From a virus, in the IMG/VR virus record IMGVR_UViG_3300049845_000053, positions 1 to 45,377 of that record: a stretch of 45,377 nucleotides of DNA, one strand, 5' to 3'. The position numbers were made by a program, and so were the translations under genes. The notes beneath the pieces are model-generated. The model was not told the DNA's origin. It did no database searches and saw only the letters and a program-made list of their open reading frames with translations. Below, piece after piece: positions 9,038 to 18,184 of this stretch. Each line of letters begins with the position of its first letter. Position 1 is the stretch's first letter.

Positions 9038-10300
9038 GTGCCAGTGTTAGATCGAATCCGCAATGCGTGGGACGCCTTCACAGGTAACTCGATCTCGAGG
9101 CAGTATCGAGGTTACGGTCCTGTGTCGTCAAGTCCACCGTACAGGACTCGGTCGATCGTTGGTGGTGAGAAGACCATTGTGTCTTCCATCTACACCCGAA
9201 TTGGAATGGACGTAGCGTCGGTCGATATTCGGCACGTAGCCCTTGATGATAAGAATCGCTACAAAGAAGACATGAAAAGTCAACTTCAAGCAGCGCTCAC
9301 TTGGGAAACAAACATCGACCAGGGACCATTGGCTTTTAAGCAGGACATCGTGCAAACCATGTTCGACAATGGTCACGCCGTGATCGTTCCAGTACAAACT
9401 TCGGTTGACCCAACCACGAATGTTGCGTTTGACATTCTATCGTTGCGTGTTGGTCGAGTAACAGAGTTCTTTCCACACCACGTGAAGGTTCGTGTCTACA
9501 ACGAAGACACGATGATGCACGAAGAGTTGATTCTCCCAAAGGCGATTGTAGCAATCGTCCCAAATCCGCTCTATTCGGTAATGAACGAAACGAACTCGAC
9601 TCTCCAGCGACTCATTCGCAAGCTGTCAATCCTTGACGCAGTGGATGAACAGTCTGGTTCTGGGAAGTTGGATTTGATCATTCAGCTTCCCTACGTGATC
9701 AAGTCGGAAGCCCGTAAGAATCAAGCGGAAGAACGCCGGCGAGCCATCGAAGACCAGCTGAAGAACAGCAAGTATGGCATCGCTTACACTGACGGGACCG
9801 AAAAGGTCACACAGCTGAACCGGCCGGCCGAGAACAACCTTCTCAACCAGGTCGAGTTCCTCACCAACATGCTGTACAACCAGCTCGGCATTACTGATTC
9901 AGTCATGAACGGAACAGCCGACGAAGCAGCCATGATCAACTACTACAACCGCACAGTCGAACCCATCCTACAGGCCATCGTAGAGTCGATGAACCGGGCC
10001 TTCCTCGGCCCCGCCTCGGTTCGCAAGAAAGAACGGATCAGATACTTCAGAGATCCTTTCCGACTTGTTCCGGTTTCTGAGATTGCGAAGATCGCTGACG
10101 TCTTCTCCCGCAACGAGATCATGTCGGCTAACGAATTCAGAGAGATTGTTGGACTTATGCCGGTCGATGACCCAAAGGCTGACGAGTTGACAAACAGCAA
10201 CATGCCAACTAATCAGCCAGCACCAGCAATCAGTCAAGTCCAAGGCACCGTCGAAAGGTCTGAAGCCGACTCGTCACAGCCATCCACCGATTCAGAATGA
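9038..10300 (+). CDS. Portal protein
   Basis: This 420-residue protein matches HK97-type portals in size, in its position after the large terminase and in sequence layout. An N-terminal region (SIVGGEKTIVSSIYTRIGMD) precedes the crown/stem core, which includes QLGITDSVMNGTADEAAMIN, the conserved portal segment near the tunnel loop. The last ~40 residues are Pro/Ser/Gln-rich and probably disordered. It forms the dodecameric ring through which DNA enters and leaves the head. The GTG start is fixed by AAGGAGGTGA at 9025-9034. The capsid gene follows after 21 bases. Confidence 0.9.
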   Translation: MPVLDRIRNAWDAFTGNSISRQYRGYGPVSSSPPYRTRSIVGGEKTIVSSIYTRIGMDVASVDIRHVALDDKNRYKEDMKSQLQAALTWETNIDQGPLAFKQDIVQTMFDNGHAVIVPVQTSVDPTTNVAFDILSLRVGRVTEFFPHHVKVRVYNEDTMMHEELILPKAIVAIVPNPLYSVMNETNSTLQRLIRKLSILDAVDEQSGSGKLDLIIQLPYVIKSEARKNQAEERRRAIEDQLKNSKYGIAYTDGTEKVTQLNRPAENNLLNQVEFLTNMLYNQLGITDSVMNGTADEAAMINYYNRTVEPILQAIVESMNRAFLGPASVRKKERIRYFRDPFRLVPVSEIAKIADVFSRNEIMSANEFREIVGLMPVDDPKADELTNSNMPTNQPAPAISQVQGTVERSEADSSQPSTDSE

Positions 10301-10321
10301 GTTCTGGAAAGGAAAATCAAA

Positions 10322-12274
10322 ATGGAACCAGATTTCACTGGTTGGGCCACTAAGGCCAATCTCAAGTGCTCCGATGGCCGGACCATTGCTCCCGATGCGT
10401 TTAAGCATCAGGATCAGCAGCAGGTCCCTTTGCTCTGGCAACACGGCCACAAGGACCCAGAGAACGTCTTGGGTCACGTATACCTCATCAACCACGAAGA
10501 GGGCGTGCGAGTCGAGGCGTTCTTTAATGACACCCCCAAGGCTCAGCACGCAAAGGCCTTGGTGGACCACAAGGACATCAAGCAACTCTCTATTTGGGCG
10601 AACGAGCTCATTGAGCGAGGCAAGATGGTGTTTCACGGCGCCATTAAGGAAGTCAGCCTCGTGCTGGCTGGCGCTAACCCAGGAGCAACGATCGATCCGG
10701 TCGTGATTCGTCACGAGAATGGTGATTACGAACTCGAAGACGATTTCATTATCACAACCGGCGAACCAATTGTTCTTTCTCACGCCGACGGCGAAGACAT
10801 CGCCGAGACCGACGACGAAGACGGCGAACTTACCGTCCAAGAAGTCTACGACTCGATGGATGAGAACCAGAAGGAACTTTTGCAGTACATGGTCGCTGAA
10901 GCGATCGCTGCCAAGGAGGGCGACAAGGAGCCCGTTAAGCAATCCGACATCGATACCGAAAACGAGCAGGACAAGGAAGAAGGCACCGAAACCATGAGCC
11001 ACAACCTCTTCGAAGAGAAGACCCCCAAGACCGATGGTCAGGCCCCCACGCATCTGTCCCACGATGCTATGGCTGCCATCTTTACTGCCGCCCAGAAGGA
11101 CGGTTCCCTCGCTGACGCCGTCAGCGATTACGCAATCGCCCACGGCATCACCGACATCGAGAAGCTGTTCCCGGACGCCGAGGCTATTGACGCCGTTCCC
11201 GAGTGGATCAAGCGTCGTACCGAGTGGGTGGGTGCCTTCCTTGGCGCTTGCCGAAAGAGCCCGTTCAATCGCATCAAGACTCTGTCTGCTGACATCACGC
11301 ATGACGAGGCCCGTGCGAAGGGTTACATCAAGGGCACCCTGAAGAAGGAAGAGTTCTTCAGCATCAAGGACCGGACCACCGTCCCGACCACCGTGTACAA
11401 GAAGCAGAAGCTCGACCGTGATGACATGGTTGACATCACCGACTTCGACGTGGTGGCCTGGATGAAGGCCGAGATGCGGATCATGCTTGACGAGGAAATC
11501 GCCCGTGCGGCTCTGATCGGCGATGGCCGTGACGTGTCGGACGACGACAAGATCAATGAGCAGAACATCCGCCCAATCGCCAAGGACCACGAGCTCTACA
11601 CCACTCAGGTGTATGTGAACATCAACGACGCTAGCTCCTCCATCCAGGAGTTCATCGACGCCGTCGTGACTAACCGGTACCTCTACCGTGGAACCGGCCT
11701 CCCGACCATGTACACCACCGAGATCTGGATCGCTCAGTTCCTGCTCCTCAAGGACAGCCTTGGCCGTCGGATCTACAAGAGCCTTGATGAGTTGGCAACC
11801 GAGCTTCGTGTTTCGGCTATCGTTCCCGTTGAGGTGATGGAGGATGAGGAAGACATCATCGCCATCTTTGTGAACCCGGCCGATTACGTCATGGGTGCTA
11901 CCCGTGGCGGCGAAGTCACGATGTTCGACGACTTTGACATCGACTACAACCAGTACAAGTACCTGATCGAGACCCGCCTCTGCGGCGCTCTCGTCAAGGT
12001 GAAGTCTGCCATGGTGTTCCGCAAGGTCGCCGGCACTGACGTGCTCGTTGCTCCGAACATGCCCACGTTCAACACCACCACCGGCGTTCTTACGATCGTC
12101 AACCAGACGGGCGTGGTCTACAAGGACGAGGAAGGCACCGTGCTCAACGCTGCCGGCTCGCCTTACGCCGCAATCGATGCTGGTGCGTCTCGTACCGTCT
12201 ACGCCACCCCGGCTAGCGGCTACTACTTTGCAACCAGCAACGATGACGAGTGGACCTTCACTCGGGACGCCTGA
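10322..12274 (+). CDS. Prohead protease / major capsid protein fusion
   Basis: This 650-residue protein joins three parts. Residues 1-~130 resemble the HK97 prohead (S78-like) protease, with LLWQHGH giving H41/H43 and LSIWANEL giving candidate nucleophile S90, ending in IKEVSLVLAGANPG. Residues ~130-225 are acidic and helical, like a scaffolding delta domain. Residues ~225-570 are an HK97-fold major capsid protein. The last ~75 residues form an Ig-like beta domain also found on the tail tube protein. An internal ATG at 10994 (M225) behind GAAGAAGG could yield free capsid protein. Codons after about 11000 are visibly richer in C-ending forms, as in highly expressed genes. Self-cleavage during maturation is expected for the family. 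Confidence 0.85.
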   Translation: MEPDFTGWATKANLKCSDGRTIAPDAFKHQDQQQVPLLWQHGHKDPENVLGHVYLINHEEGVRVEAFFNDTPKAQHAKALVDHKDIKQLSIWANELIERGKMVFHGAIKEVSLVLAGANPGATIDPVVIRHENGDYELEDDFIITTGEPIVLSHADGEDIAETDDEDGELTVQEVYDSMDENQKELLQYMVAEAIAAKEGDKEPVKQSDIDTENEQDKEEGTETMSHNLFEEKTPKTDGQAPTHLSHDAMAAIFTAAQKDGSLADAVSDYAIAHGITDIEKLFPDAEAIDAVPEWIKRRTEWVGAFLGACRKSPFNRIKTLSADITHDEARAKGYIKGTLKKEEFFSIKDRTTVPTTVYKKQKLDRDDMVDITDFDVVAWMKAEMRIMLDEEIARAALIGDGRDVSDDDKINEQNIRPIAKDHELYTTQVYVNINDASSSIQEFIDAVVTNRYLYRGTGLPTMYTTEIWIAQFLLLKDSLGRRIYKSLDELATELRVSAIVPVEVMEDEEDIIAIFVNPADYVMGATRGGEVTMFDDFDIDYNQYKYLIETRLCGALVKVKSAMVFRKVAGTDVLVAPNMPTFNTTTGVLTIVNQTGVVYKDEEGTVLNAAGSPYAAIDAGASRTVYATPASGYYFATSNDDEWTFTRDA

Positions 12275-12288
12275 TCTGAGGAGGAAAG

Positions 12289-12618
12289 ATGGCACGGTTC
12301 TATGGAGAAGTAGGATTCGGGAAACCAGTTCAGCTATCACCAGGGACCGGCGTGACCGACATCGACATTGCCGAGAGACGATATTTCGGAGACGTTGTTC
12401 GCAACAACCGCATCTTGCAAGAGGGCGACTATGCGACTTCCAACATCACCGTATCTAACTCGATTAGCATTGTTGCTGACGACTATGCCATCGAACACTT
12501 CCTCGAAATCAAGTACGTCAGATGGAACGGGGGGCTCTGGGCAGTTTCTAACGTGACTGTTCAGGCCCCTCGTCTCGTCTTGGACCTCGGGGGAGTTTAC
12601 AATGGCCCCACGCCTTGA
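12289..12618 (+). CDS. Neck / head-closure protein (DUF7253-like)
   Basis: This 109-residue, mostly beta protein begins MARFYGEVGFG and contains ISIVADDYAIEHFLEIKYVR, ending RLVLDLGGVYNG. I recognise this pattern from a conserved phage family placed between capsid and tail tube genes, annotated as head closure or head-tail connection. It has a GAGGAAAG ribosome site and overlaps the next gene by 17 bases. Its assignment to the neck is inferred from order (capsid, this, tail-terminator-like, tube). Confidence 0.65.
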   Translation: MARFYGEVGFGKPVQLSPGTGVTDIDIAERRYFGDVVRNNRILQEGDYATSNITVSNSISIVADDYAIEHFLEIKYVRWNGGLWAVSNVTVQAPRLVLDLGGVYNGPTP

Positions 12619-12907
12619 ACTCCAAGCCCTACTCGTAGATCTTCTTGAGTCCGACAACGTTCACTTTCAACCTCCGCCAACACTGTTGCTGTCATATCCG
12701 TGCATCTTGTATCGGATTGATGAACGACAGGTACAACATGCGGACGATAGACCATACACGCACGCTGTTCGGTATCAAGTGACACACATCACAAGGGACC
12801 CGGATAGTCCGACGCCCGAGAAGATCATGATGCTGCCTAGTTGCAGTTTTGAACGTGCATTCACTACCGAAAACCTTTACCACGAGGTTTTTAATCTGTT
12901 CTTCTAA
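12602..12907 (+). CDS. Tail-terminator-like head-tail joining protein
   Basis: This 101-residue protein reads FQPPPTLLLSYPCILYRIDE then YTHAVRYQVTHITRDPDSPT, a layout I know from small phage tail-completion proteins that sit just before the tube gene. It is a compact alpha/beta protein without membrane segments. It overlaps the neck gene by 17 bases and is followed after 11 bases by the tube gene, which has its own AAAGGAGG site. The family function is not certain; tail terminator or connector are the best options. Confidence 0.6.
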   Translation: MAPRLELQALLVDLLESDNVHFQPPPTLLLSYPCILYRIDERQVQHADDRPYTHAVRYQVTHITRDPDSPTPEKIMMLPSCSFERAFTTENLYHEVFNLFF

Positions 12908-12918
12908 AGGAGGAACCC

Positions 12919-13785
12919 ATGGCAAAGCTCACTTGGGACAACGTTGGTCAGCGGTTTTTCGAGACCGGTGTCAGCAACGGCGTCCTCTATCTCCCTGACG
13001 CTCAGGGTAACTACATCAACGGTGTGGCCTGGAACGGTCTCACCAGCGTCACCGAAGCTCCTTCGGGCGCAGAAGCCAATCCTCAGTATGCGGACAACAT
13101 CAAGTACCTGAACCTCTTCTCGGCTGAAGAGTTTACTGCGACTGTTGAGGCTTTTACCTACCCGGACGAGTTTGCTCAGTTTGACGGCCTCGGCGTCCCC
13201 GAAGCCGGCATCACCATCGGGCAGCAGTCTCGAAAGACCTTTGGTCTCTCATACACGACGGTGGTCGGCAACGACCTTGAGGGTAACGACTACGGCCGCA
13301 AGCTGCACCTTGTGTACGGCTGCCAGGCCTCCCCGTCCGAGAAGTCGTACTCGACCATCAACGACTCCCCCGAGGCGATCACTTTCAGCTGGTCGGTCAC
13401 CACCACCCCGGTGCCTGTGACCGGCTTCAAGCCCACGTCGATCATGACCATCGACTCGACCAAGGTTGATGGAGATACGCTGGCCGCTCTCGAGCTCATC
13501 CTCTACGGCGACACGGCCGTCGACCCAGAGCTCCCGCAGCCAGACACCATCATTGCCCTGTTCTCGGGTACGGTGACGACCATTACGGCCATCAACCCGC
13601 CGACTCAGTCGGGTAACAACGTGACCATCCCGACCACCACCGGTGTGACCTACTACATCGATGGCGAGGCCGTTCCGGCCGGCGTCGTGGCGATCACCGA
13701 GGACACTTTGGTGACGGCGAACCCGAACAGCGGCTACATCTTTGCCGCTGGTCTTGATGACGACTGGTTGTTCCTGCACACCTGA
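12919..13785 (+). CDS. Major tail tube protein
   Basis: This 288-residue protein is the tube subunit. Residues 1-~215 carry the siphophage tube pattern: SNGVLYLPDAQGNYINGVAW, EFTATVEAFTYPDEFAQFDG, and a FGLSYTTVVGNDLEG-type strand pair. The C-terminal ~70 residues (NPPTQSGNNVTIPTTTGVTY and GYIFAAGLDDDWLF) are an Ig-like decoration domain like the one on the capsid protein. Codons are strongly biased to C-ending forms, as expected of an abundant virion protein. It has a strong AAAGGAGG site. The first part is clearly paralogous to the N-terminus of the protein at 14369. Confidence 0.9.
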   Translation: MAKLTWDNVGQRFFETGVSNGVLYLPDAQGNYINGVAWNGLTSVTEAPSGAEANPQYADNIKYLNLFSAEEFTATVEAFTYPDEFAQFDGLGVPEAGITIGQQSRKTFGLSYTTVVGNDLEGNDYGRKLHLVYGCQASPSEKSYSTINDSPEAITFSWSVTTTPVPVTGFKPTSIMTIDSTKVDGDTLAALELILYGDTAVDPELPQPDTIIALFSGTVTTITAINPPTQSGNNVTIPTTTGVTYYIDGEAVPAGVVAITEDTLVTANPNSGYIFAAGLDDDWLFLHT

Positions 13786-13812
13786 TGACGTCTTTGACTT
13801 GGAGGCCAAAGG

Positions 13813-14358
13813 ATGCTCAAGTTAACTATCCCGGCTAGTGAATACTTCGATGAAGAGACGCAAGAATTCTCTTCCAGCGAAGAAGTAACTCTGGAGCTTG
13901 TGCATTCTTTGGTCTCCTTGTCAAAATGGGAGGAGATCCACCGGGTCCCCTTTCTTAGTAACAAACAAAAGACGCAAGATGACACGCTTGATTACATCTG
14001 GTGTATGGTTATTACGCCAGACGTCGAGCGTAAGGTTTTAGATCTTCTTACGCAAGATCACTTCAAAGCGGTGAACGACTACATCGAGTCTCCCGCAACA
14101 GCTACCACCTTCGCCGAGCTTCCTGGAAAGAAAGTCCCAGGCGAGGTAATCACTTCCGAGTTGATTTACTACTGGATGGTGGCTTTCACAATCCCGTTCG
14201 AGTGCCAAACATGGCATCTGAGCAGGCTGTTTGCGTTAATCCGCATCTGCAACGTGAAACAGAACACGAAGCAGAAGAAGATGTCTAGACGAGAGATTGC
14301 GGAAAGAAACATGCAGCTAAACGCAGCACGAAAAGCTGAGTTTGGCACTAGCGGATGA
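13813..14358 (+). CDS. Tail assembly chaperone-like protein
   Basis: This 181-residue protein contains LELVHSLVSLSKWEEIHRVP, LDYIWCMVITPDVERKVLDL, and IYYWMVAFTIPFECQTWHLS, a conserved set I recognise from a widespread phage tail-module family lying between tube and tape measure genes. It probably chaperones tape measure or tube assembly. It ends ARKAEFGTSG. I see no convincing slippery heptamer leading to a longer product, and the next gene is a tube paralogue rather than the usual frameshift partner. The codons here are less biased than in the tube gene. Confidence 0.7.
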   Translation: MLKLTIPASEYFDEETQEFSSSEEVTLELVHSLVSLSKWEEIHRVPFLSNKQKTQDDTLDYIWCMVITPDVERKVLDLLTQDHFKAVNDYIESPATATTFAELPGKKVPGEVITSELIYYWMVAFTIPFECQTWHLSRLFALIRICNVKQNTKQKKMSRREIAERNMQLNAARKAEFGTSG

Positions 14359-14368
14359 AAGGATCGGC

Positions 14369-17074
14369 ATGGCTATTGTCTGGGACAAGGTCACCGAACG
14401 AACCTACGAGGCAGGCCTGGATCGAGGGGTTCTCTATCTTCCAGATGGAAGTGGGGTTGCTTGGAACGGTCTCGTTTCGGTAGATCAAACACACGAGCAT
14501 GACGAGACTGGCGTCTACTACGACGGCGTCAAGGTTAGCGAAATTGTTTCGCTTGGTGAATTCAAGGGTTCGCTAACTGCGTACACGTATCCAGACGAGT
14601 TCTCAGCGCTGGTTGGGTACAGCACTATCAATTGTGGTGTGTCCTTAGGTGAACAACAGCCGCAAAGGTTCTCAATTTCGTATAGAACGATGATTGGGGA
14701 CTCGGCAAGTGGGCTTGACGCTTACAAGATTCACATCATCTACAACCTGATGGCTTCGCCAGGAAACGTGTCATACAAGACACTAAGCAACCAAGGCGGG
14801 ATTGATGCGCTAACTTGGAACTTGACATCTCTTGCTGAAGAGGTGGAGGGTTATCGCCCAACTGCCGAAATCGTCATCGACAGTCGCCACACAGACGTTT
14901 GGCTTCTCGAAGAGATCGAAGAGATGCTTTATGGCGGAGAGTTCACGGAGCCTAACTTGCCTTCCATCAACGAAGTAATCCTGTACATCGAGAATTGGTT
15001 CCGGTTTAAGGTGATTGCCGGCGATGGCCTTTGGACTGCTTATGAAAGTCGTGAGGGAATGATCGAGGTCACCCCCGACGGTCTGATCACGATCGATGTG
15101 GATAGCGCTGTCTATATTTCCTCTTACGAGTACTCGATCGGTGATCTCTATTGCGTTTCGCCTAGTGCAAACATCATAGACATCACAAACTTGGGCGACT
15201 ACTGGACTGCAGAAACACCATATGACAGTTTTATCACAGTCAGTGAAGAAACCGGAATTGTTGTGATTTCTAACGCTACTTTGACGTTCTCTGGTCCAGA
15301 GATGTACGCAATCACCGACACTCCGGCTGACGCAAACTTCGATTTGCCAGAAGATCCAGATCCGGACCCAATTGTTCCAGACCCGCCGGACCCACCTCCC
15401 GTCGGCACTGTGCCTACCCCGCCAATTGGTGTTTTGGCGGTTGCTGGAAACGCAAAGGCCGATGTTAGCTGGGGTGCCCCGACCGATAACGGCGGAAGCG
15501 CCATTACCCGGTACAGAGTTACGCCATACGTTGGGTCCACGGCGCAAAACACCACGATTGTTTCGCAGGAGTTCACTTCTGCCTCGATCACGGGTCTTGC
15601 TAACAACACGGCGTACACCTTTAAGGTCCAAGCAGAAAACGCAAATGGTTGGAGCGATTATTCGACGGCTTCTTCGCCGGTTACGCCAACGGCTCCGCCA
15701 GTAGACCCGCCGGGAACTGTGTCAAACCCCCCGACAAACGTTGTTGGTTCGTCTGGAGATGCTCGTGTTACTGTTTCGTGGACGGCACCAACAAACACCG
15801 GAGGCTTGCCACTAACAAACTACCGGGTAACTCCGTACATTGGTACTGCTGGCCAAACCCCAGTAACTGTCGCAGCCACACTTACGTCAACGTTGGTCAC
15901 CGGTCTTACGAACGGGACGGCCTACACCTTTAAGGTTCAGGCAGAGAACAGCAAGGGGTGGAGCGCATATTCTACTGCCTCTGCCCCGGTAACGCCATCG
16001 GCGCCAATCGTTCCGGTAGACCCGTTGGACCCCACAATTCCTACGGGATACGTAAGGGATTGGGTCACCGACCTATCAGTGACCAACGGAAGAGTGTTGG
16101 ATGCTGCCGGCGCTGTTCGTCATTCGAATTTCCGGTCGCTGTGGTTCATTCCGACTTCTCGTCACGGAGAAACCAAGTCGGTCAACACCAGCAACAACTT
16201 CGTGACTTCCGGAAACGGCATGTTCTCGCTCCTTGCTACAGATGCGCCAACTGGAGATCCAGCTTGGCCGTATAGCACGGCCTACGAGCAGACCGTTACG
16301 TCATTCAACCAACCGTTGACTGGTCGCTACGAAATCCTTATGAGAACGCCTCTGTCGCACTCCGAGTGGAGTTGCTGGTGGCTCTGTGCTGGCTCTGCCG
16401 ATACGTTTGAAATCGACATCGCTGAGATGTTTACGGCACAGACTCCGGGTAGAGGCAACCTCGTATTCCACAGTCCGGGTTACTACCAGATAAGCATGAA
16501 CGGTAGTTCTGCGTGGAACAGTTCATTCACGTATCATCGTCCAGAAACGGGAAGCGTGGCCTGGGTTGGGCCAAAACCCGGATCAACCATGTATTGGAAC
16601 AAGAAGTCTTTCGACATCGCAGATCCCGCAAACCCCGACGCTCGTCCATGGGTAAAGTACACGTGCGAAATCGAAAAGGTTACTGGTCCATACGGTTATA
16701 CCGTAGAAATCAAGGTTAGCTACGGAGAGTATCTCTGCATGACGTACAGAGATCCGTTTGATCCAAACACTGGGTCGGGTAGAGACAAGAGCGGAACCTA
16801 CACCGGAAACAAGCCACGTTGGGTTGCCGCTAGGTTGGCCGAACTTGGTGGTTCTGAAAACGGCTTCTGGAATCATCGATTTGATAGCTGGATCGGTGGA
16901 CCTTGGATCGGCGAATGCGTTGACCCAGTCACCGGAGCAAAGATTGAGGTGTACAACGGAAGGCTGCAAAACGGACAACCAGGAGCTACATCACTGGTTC
17001 CGTCGACGCTAAACCGTTGGCCGCTAAGTCTAGACATCAAGTACATGCAGCGTCTAGTGAAGACGACGCCGTAA
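14369..17074 (+). CDS. Tube-protein paralogue fused to two FN3 and a GH16-like domain
   Basis: This 901-residue protein begins with ~210 residues paralogous to the tail tube protein at 12919 (both have GVLYLPD, VAWNGL and TYPDEF). After an intermediate region and a Pro/Asp-rich linker come two fibronectin type III repeats (residues ~347-440 and ~452-548), each ending in TAYTFKVQAEN. The C-terminal ~345 residues look like a GH16 beta-jellyroll glucanase: catalytic ExDxxE is EIDIAE at 681-686. It may sit in the tube as a minor subunit displaying a polysaccharide-cutting domain. The ATG at 14369 follows AAAGGA; an upstream TTG at 14342 is less likely. Confidence 0.8.
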   Translation: MAIVWDKVTERTYEAGLDRGVLYLPDGSGVAWNGLVSVDQTHEHDETGVYYDGVKVSEIVSLGEFKGSLTAYTYPDEFSALVGYSTINCGVSLGEQQPQRFSISYRTMIGDSASGLDAYKIHIIYNLMASPGNVSYKTLSNQGGIDALTWNLTSLAEEVEGYRPTAEIVIDSRHTDVWLLEEIEEMLYGGEFTEPNLPSINEVILYIENWFRFKVIAGDGLWTAYESREGMIEVTPDGLITIDVDSAVYISSYEYSIGDLYCVSPSANIIDITNLGDYWTAETPYDSFITVSEETGIVVISNATLTFSGPEMYAITDTPADANFDLPEDPDPDPIVPDPPDPPPVGTVPTPPIGVLAVAGNAKADVSWGAPTDNGGSAITRYRVTPYVGSTAQNTTIVSQEFTSASITGLANNTAYTFKVQAENANGWSDYSTASSPVTPTAPPVDPPGTVSNPPTNVVGSSGDARVTVSWTAPTNTGGLPLTNYRVTPYIGTAGQTPVTVAATLTSTLVTGLTNGTAYTFKVQAENSKGWSAYSTASAPVTPSAPIVPVDPLDPTIPTGYVRDWVTDLSVTNGRVLDAAGAVRHSNFRSLWFIPTSRHGETKSVNTSNNFVTSGNGMFSLLATDAPTGDPAWPYSTAYEQTVTSFNQPLTGRYEILMRTPLSHSEWSCWWLCAGSADTFEIDIAEMFTAQTPGRGNLVFHSPGYYQISMNGSSAWNSSFTYHRPETGSVAWVGPKPGSTMYWNKKSFDIADPANPDARPWVKYTCEIEKVTGPYGYTVEIKVSYGEYLCMTYRDPFDPNTGSGRDKSGTYTGNKPRWVAARLAELGGSENGFWNHRFDSWIGGPWIGECVDPVTGAKIEVYNGRLQNGQPGATSLVPSTLNRWPLSLDIKYMQRLVKTTP

Positions 17075-17090
17075 CTCAAGGAGAGATTAG

Positions 17091-17792
17091 ATGGCAACTG
17101 TTACCGCATTCACGGCCCAGAAGACGCAAGAGATTCTGGATCAGACGATCAAGTCAATGACCGTGCCAACGACCGGCTCGCTTGCAGGGCATTTGATCGC
17201 CACTTATTGGGACGGAACCACTAAGGACCTTGGTTCGGTAATCGGGCCACAAGGAGAAGACGGTCCTTCCGGAGGCGTCAGTCAGGCGTACGTCGACGAC
17301 GAGATCGCACTTCATGCCACTGAAGAAGAGTCTGCTCGTAACTTGGCAATCTTGTATGCCGCCATGGAAACCGGAAGCGGAATCGAAAAGCACACTCAGG
17401 TTGGTACTGAGGTAAACCTTGGTAGCGGTAGTCCAAACACCAACGTAACCATCCCTGGTGCGTCCGTTACGTTTACGACGACTCAGGATTTCTACTACCG
17501 CATTACTGGTACCGCTCTGTTCAACACGACTGATGCCGCCGGGTCATATTTCGATCTCCACATCATGGACGGCTCTACCGTTCTTGCTCGTGGGTCGGCC
17601 TATGCGGCTAACGCTAACCGCTCGGTTGGTTGTGTGGCTCACCGGATTATCAAGGCCCCGTCCACTTGGAACGCTACGGCAAAGAACTTCACGCTTGCGT
17701 GTCGTTACAGCACCGCTTCCGGGACCGTCAAAGTGGCCGGCGACTACACCCCGGCGTGTATCTCTATTGAGATGATTGGCGCTTACGTCTGA
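17091..17792 (+). CDS. Minor tail protein with short collagen-like segment
   Basis: This 233-residue protein has a helical N-terminus (TAQKTQEILDQTIKSMTVPT), a short collagen-like piece (IGPQGEDGPSGG, residues ~57-68), another helical stretch, and a C-terminal ~130-residue jellyroll-like beta domain beginning TQVGTEVNLGSGSPNTNVTI. This layout, an attachment helix, a brief stalk and a beta head, is typical of small phage fibres or decoration proteins. It lies between the GH16 fusion and the gp10-like gene, so it is likely on the virion. I do not recognise a specific family. Confidence 0.6.
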   Translation: MATVTAFTAQKTQEILDQTIKSMTVPTTGSLAGHLIATYWDGTTKDLGSVIGPQGEDGPSGGVSQAYVDDEIALHATEEESARNLAILYAAMETGSGIEKHTQVGTEVNLGSGSPNTNVTIPGASVTFTTTQDFYYRITGTALFNTTDAAGSYFDLHIMDGSTVLARGSAYAANANRSVGCVAHRIIKAPSTWNATAKNFTLACRYSTASGTVKVAGDYTPACISIEMIGAYV

Positions 17793-17806
17793 TCCTAGGA
17801 GGCTCG

Positions 17807-18184
17807 ATGGGTATCGAGGTTCAGTCCAAAGGATCTTTTGACAACACAGAAGCTTGGCTTCAACGAGCAAAGAAGGGCGCACAATTTTCGGTCCTGGACT
17901 CCTATGGGCAGATGGGGGTCCGGGCCTTGCGCTCTGCTACGCCAAAAGAGACCGGTGAAACGGCTTCGTCTTGGTCGTACAAGGTAACCATTAAGCCTGG
18001 TCAGGCTCGCATATCTTGGTACAACGATAGCGAGAACGACGGGGCAAACATCGCTGTGCTTATCCAGTATGGGCACGGTACTGGGACTGGTGGATACGTC
18101 GAGGGAATCGACTACATCAATCCTGCGATGCGTCCCATATTTGACGAGATTGTCGAGAGAGTCGTGAAGGAGGTGAGTAAGTAA
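17807..18184 (+). CDS. HK97 gp10-like tail completion protein
   Basis: This 125-residue protein fits the HK97-gp10 family: an amphipathic start, ALRSATPKETGETASSWSYK in the centre, a strand with ARISWYNDSENDG, and the conserved IQYGHGTGTGGYVEGIDYIN turn before a final helix. Family members help join tail and head or complete the tail. It has an AGGAGG site and its stop overlaps the first base of the tape measure ATG, so the two are coupled. Its place after the tube genes rather than before them is a modest rearrangement. Confidence 0.8.
   Translation: MGIEVQSKGSFDNTEAWLQRAKKGAQFSVLDSYGQMGVRALRSATPKETGETASSWSYKVTIKPGQARISWYNDSENDGANIAVLIQYGHGTGTGGYVEGIDYINPAMRPIFDEIVERVVKEVSK

Noticed and set aside
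10292-12340. A 682-codon open frame on the minus strand opposite the capsid gene
   Set aside because: It mirrors the strongly C-ending codons of the capsid gene, lacks a convincing ribosome site and gives a low-complexity Val/Leu/Asp/Gly-rich product. The + strand frame has clear protease and capsid domains.
13813-14400. Programmed frameshift for a longer tail chaperone
   Set aside because: No convincing slippery heptamer is seen near the end of the gene, and the next frame encodes a tube paralogue with its own start.
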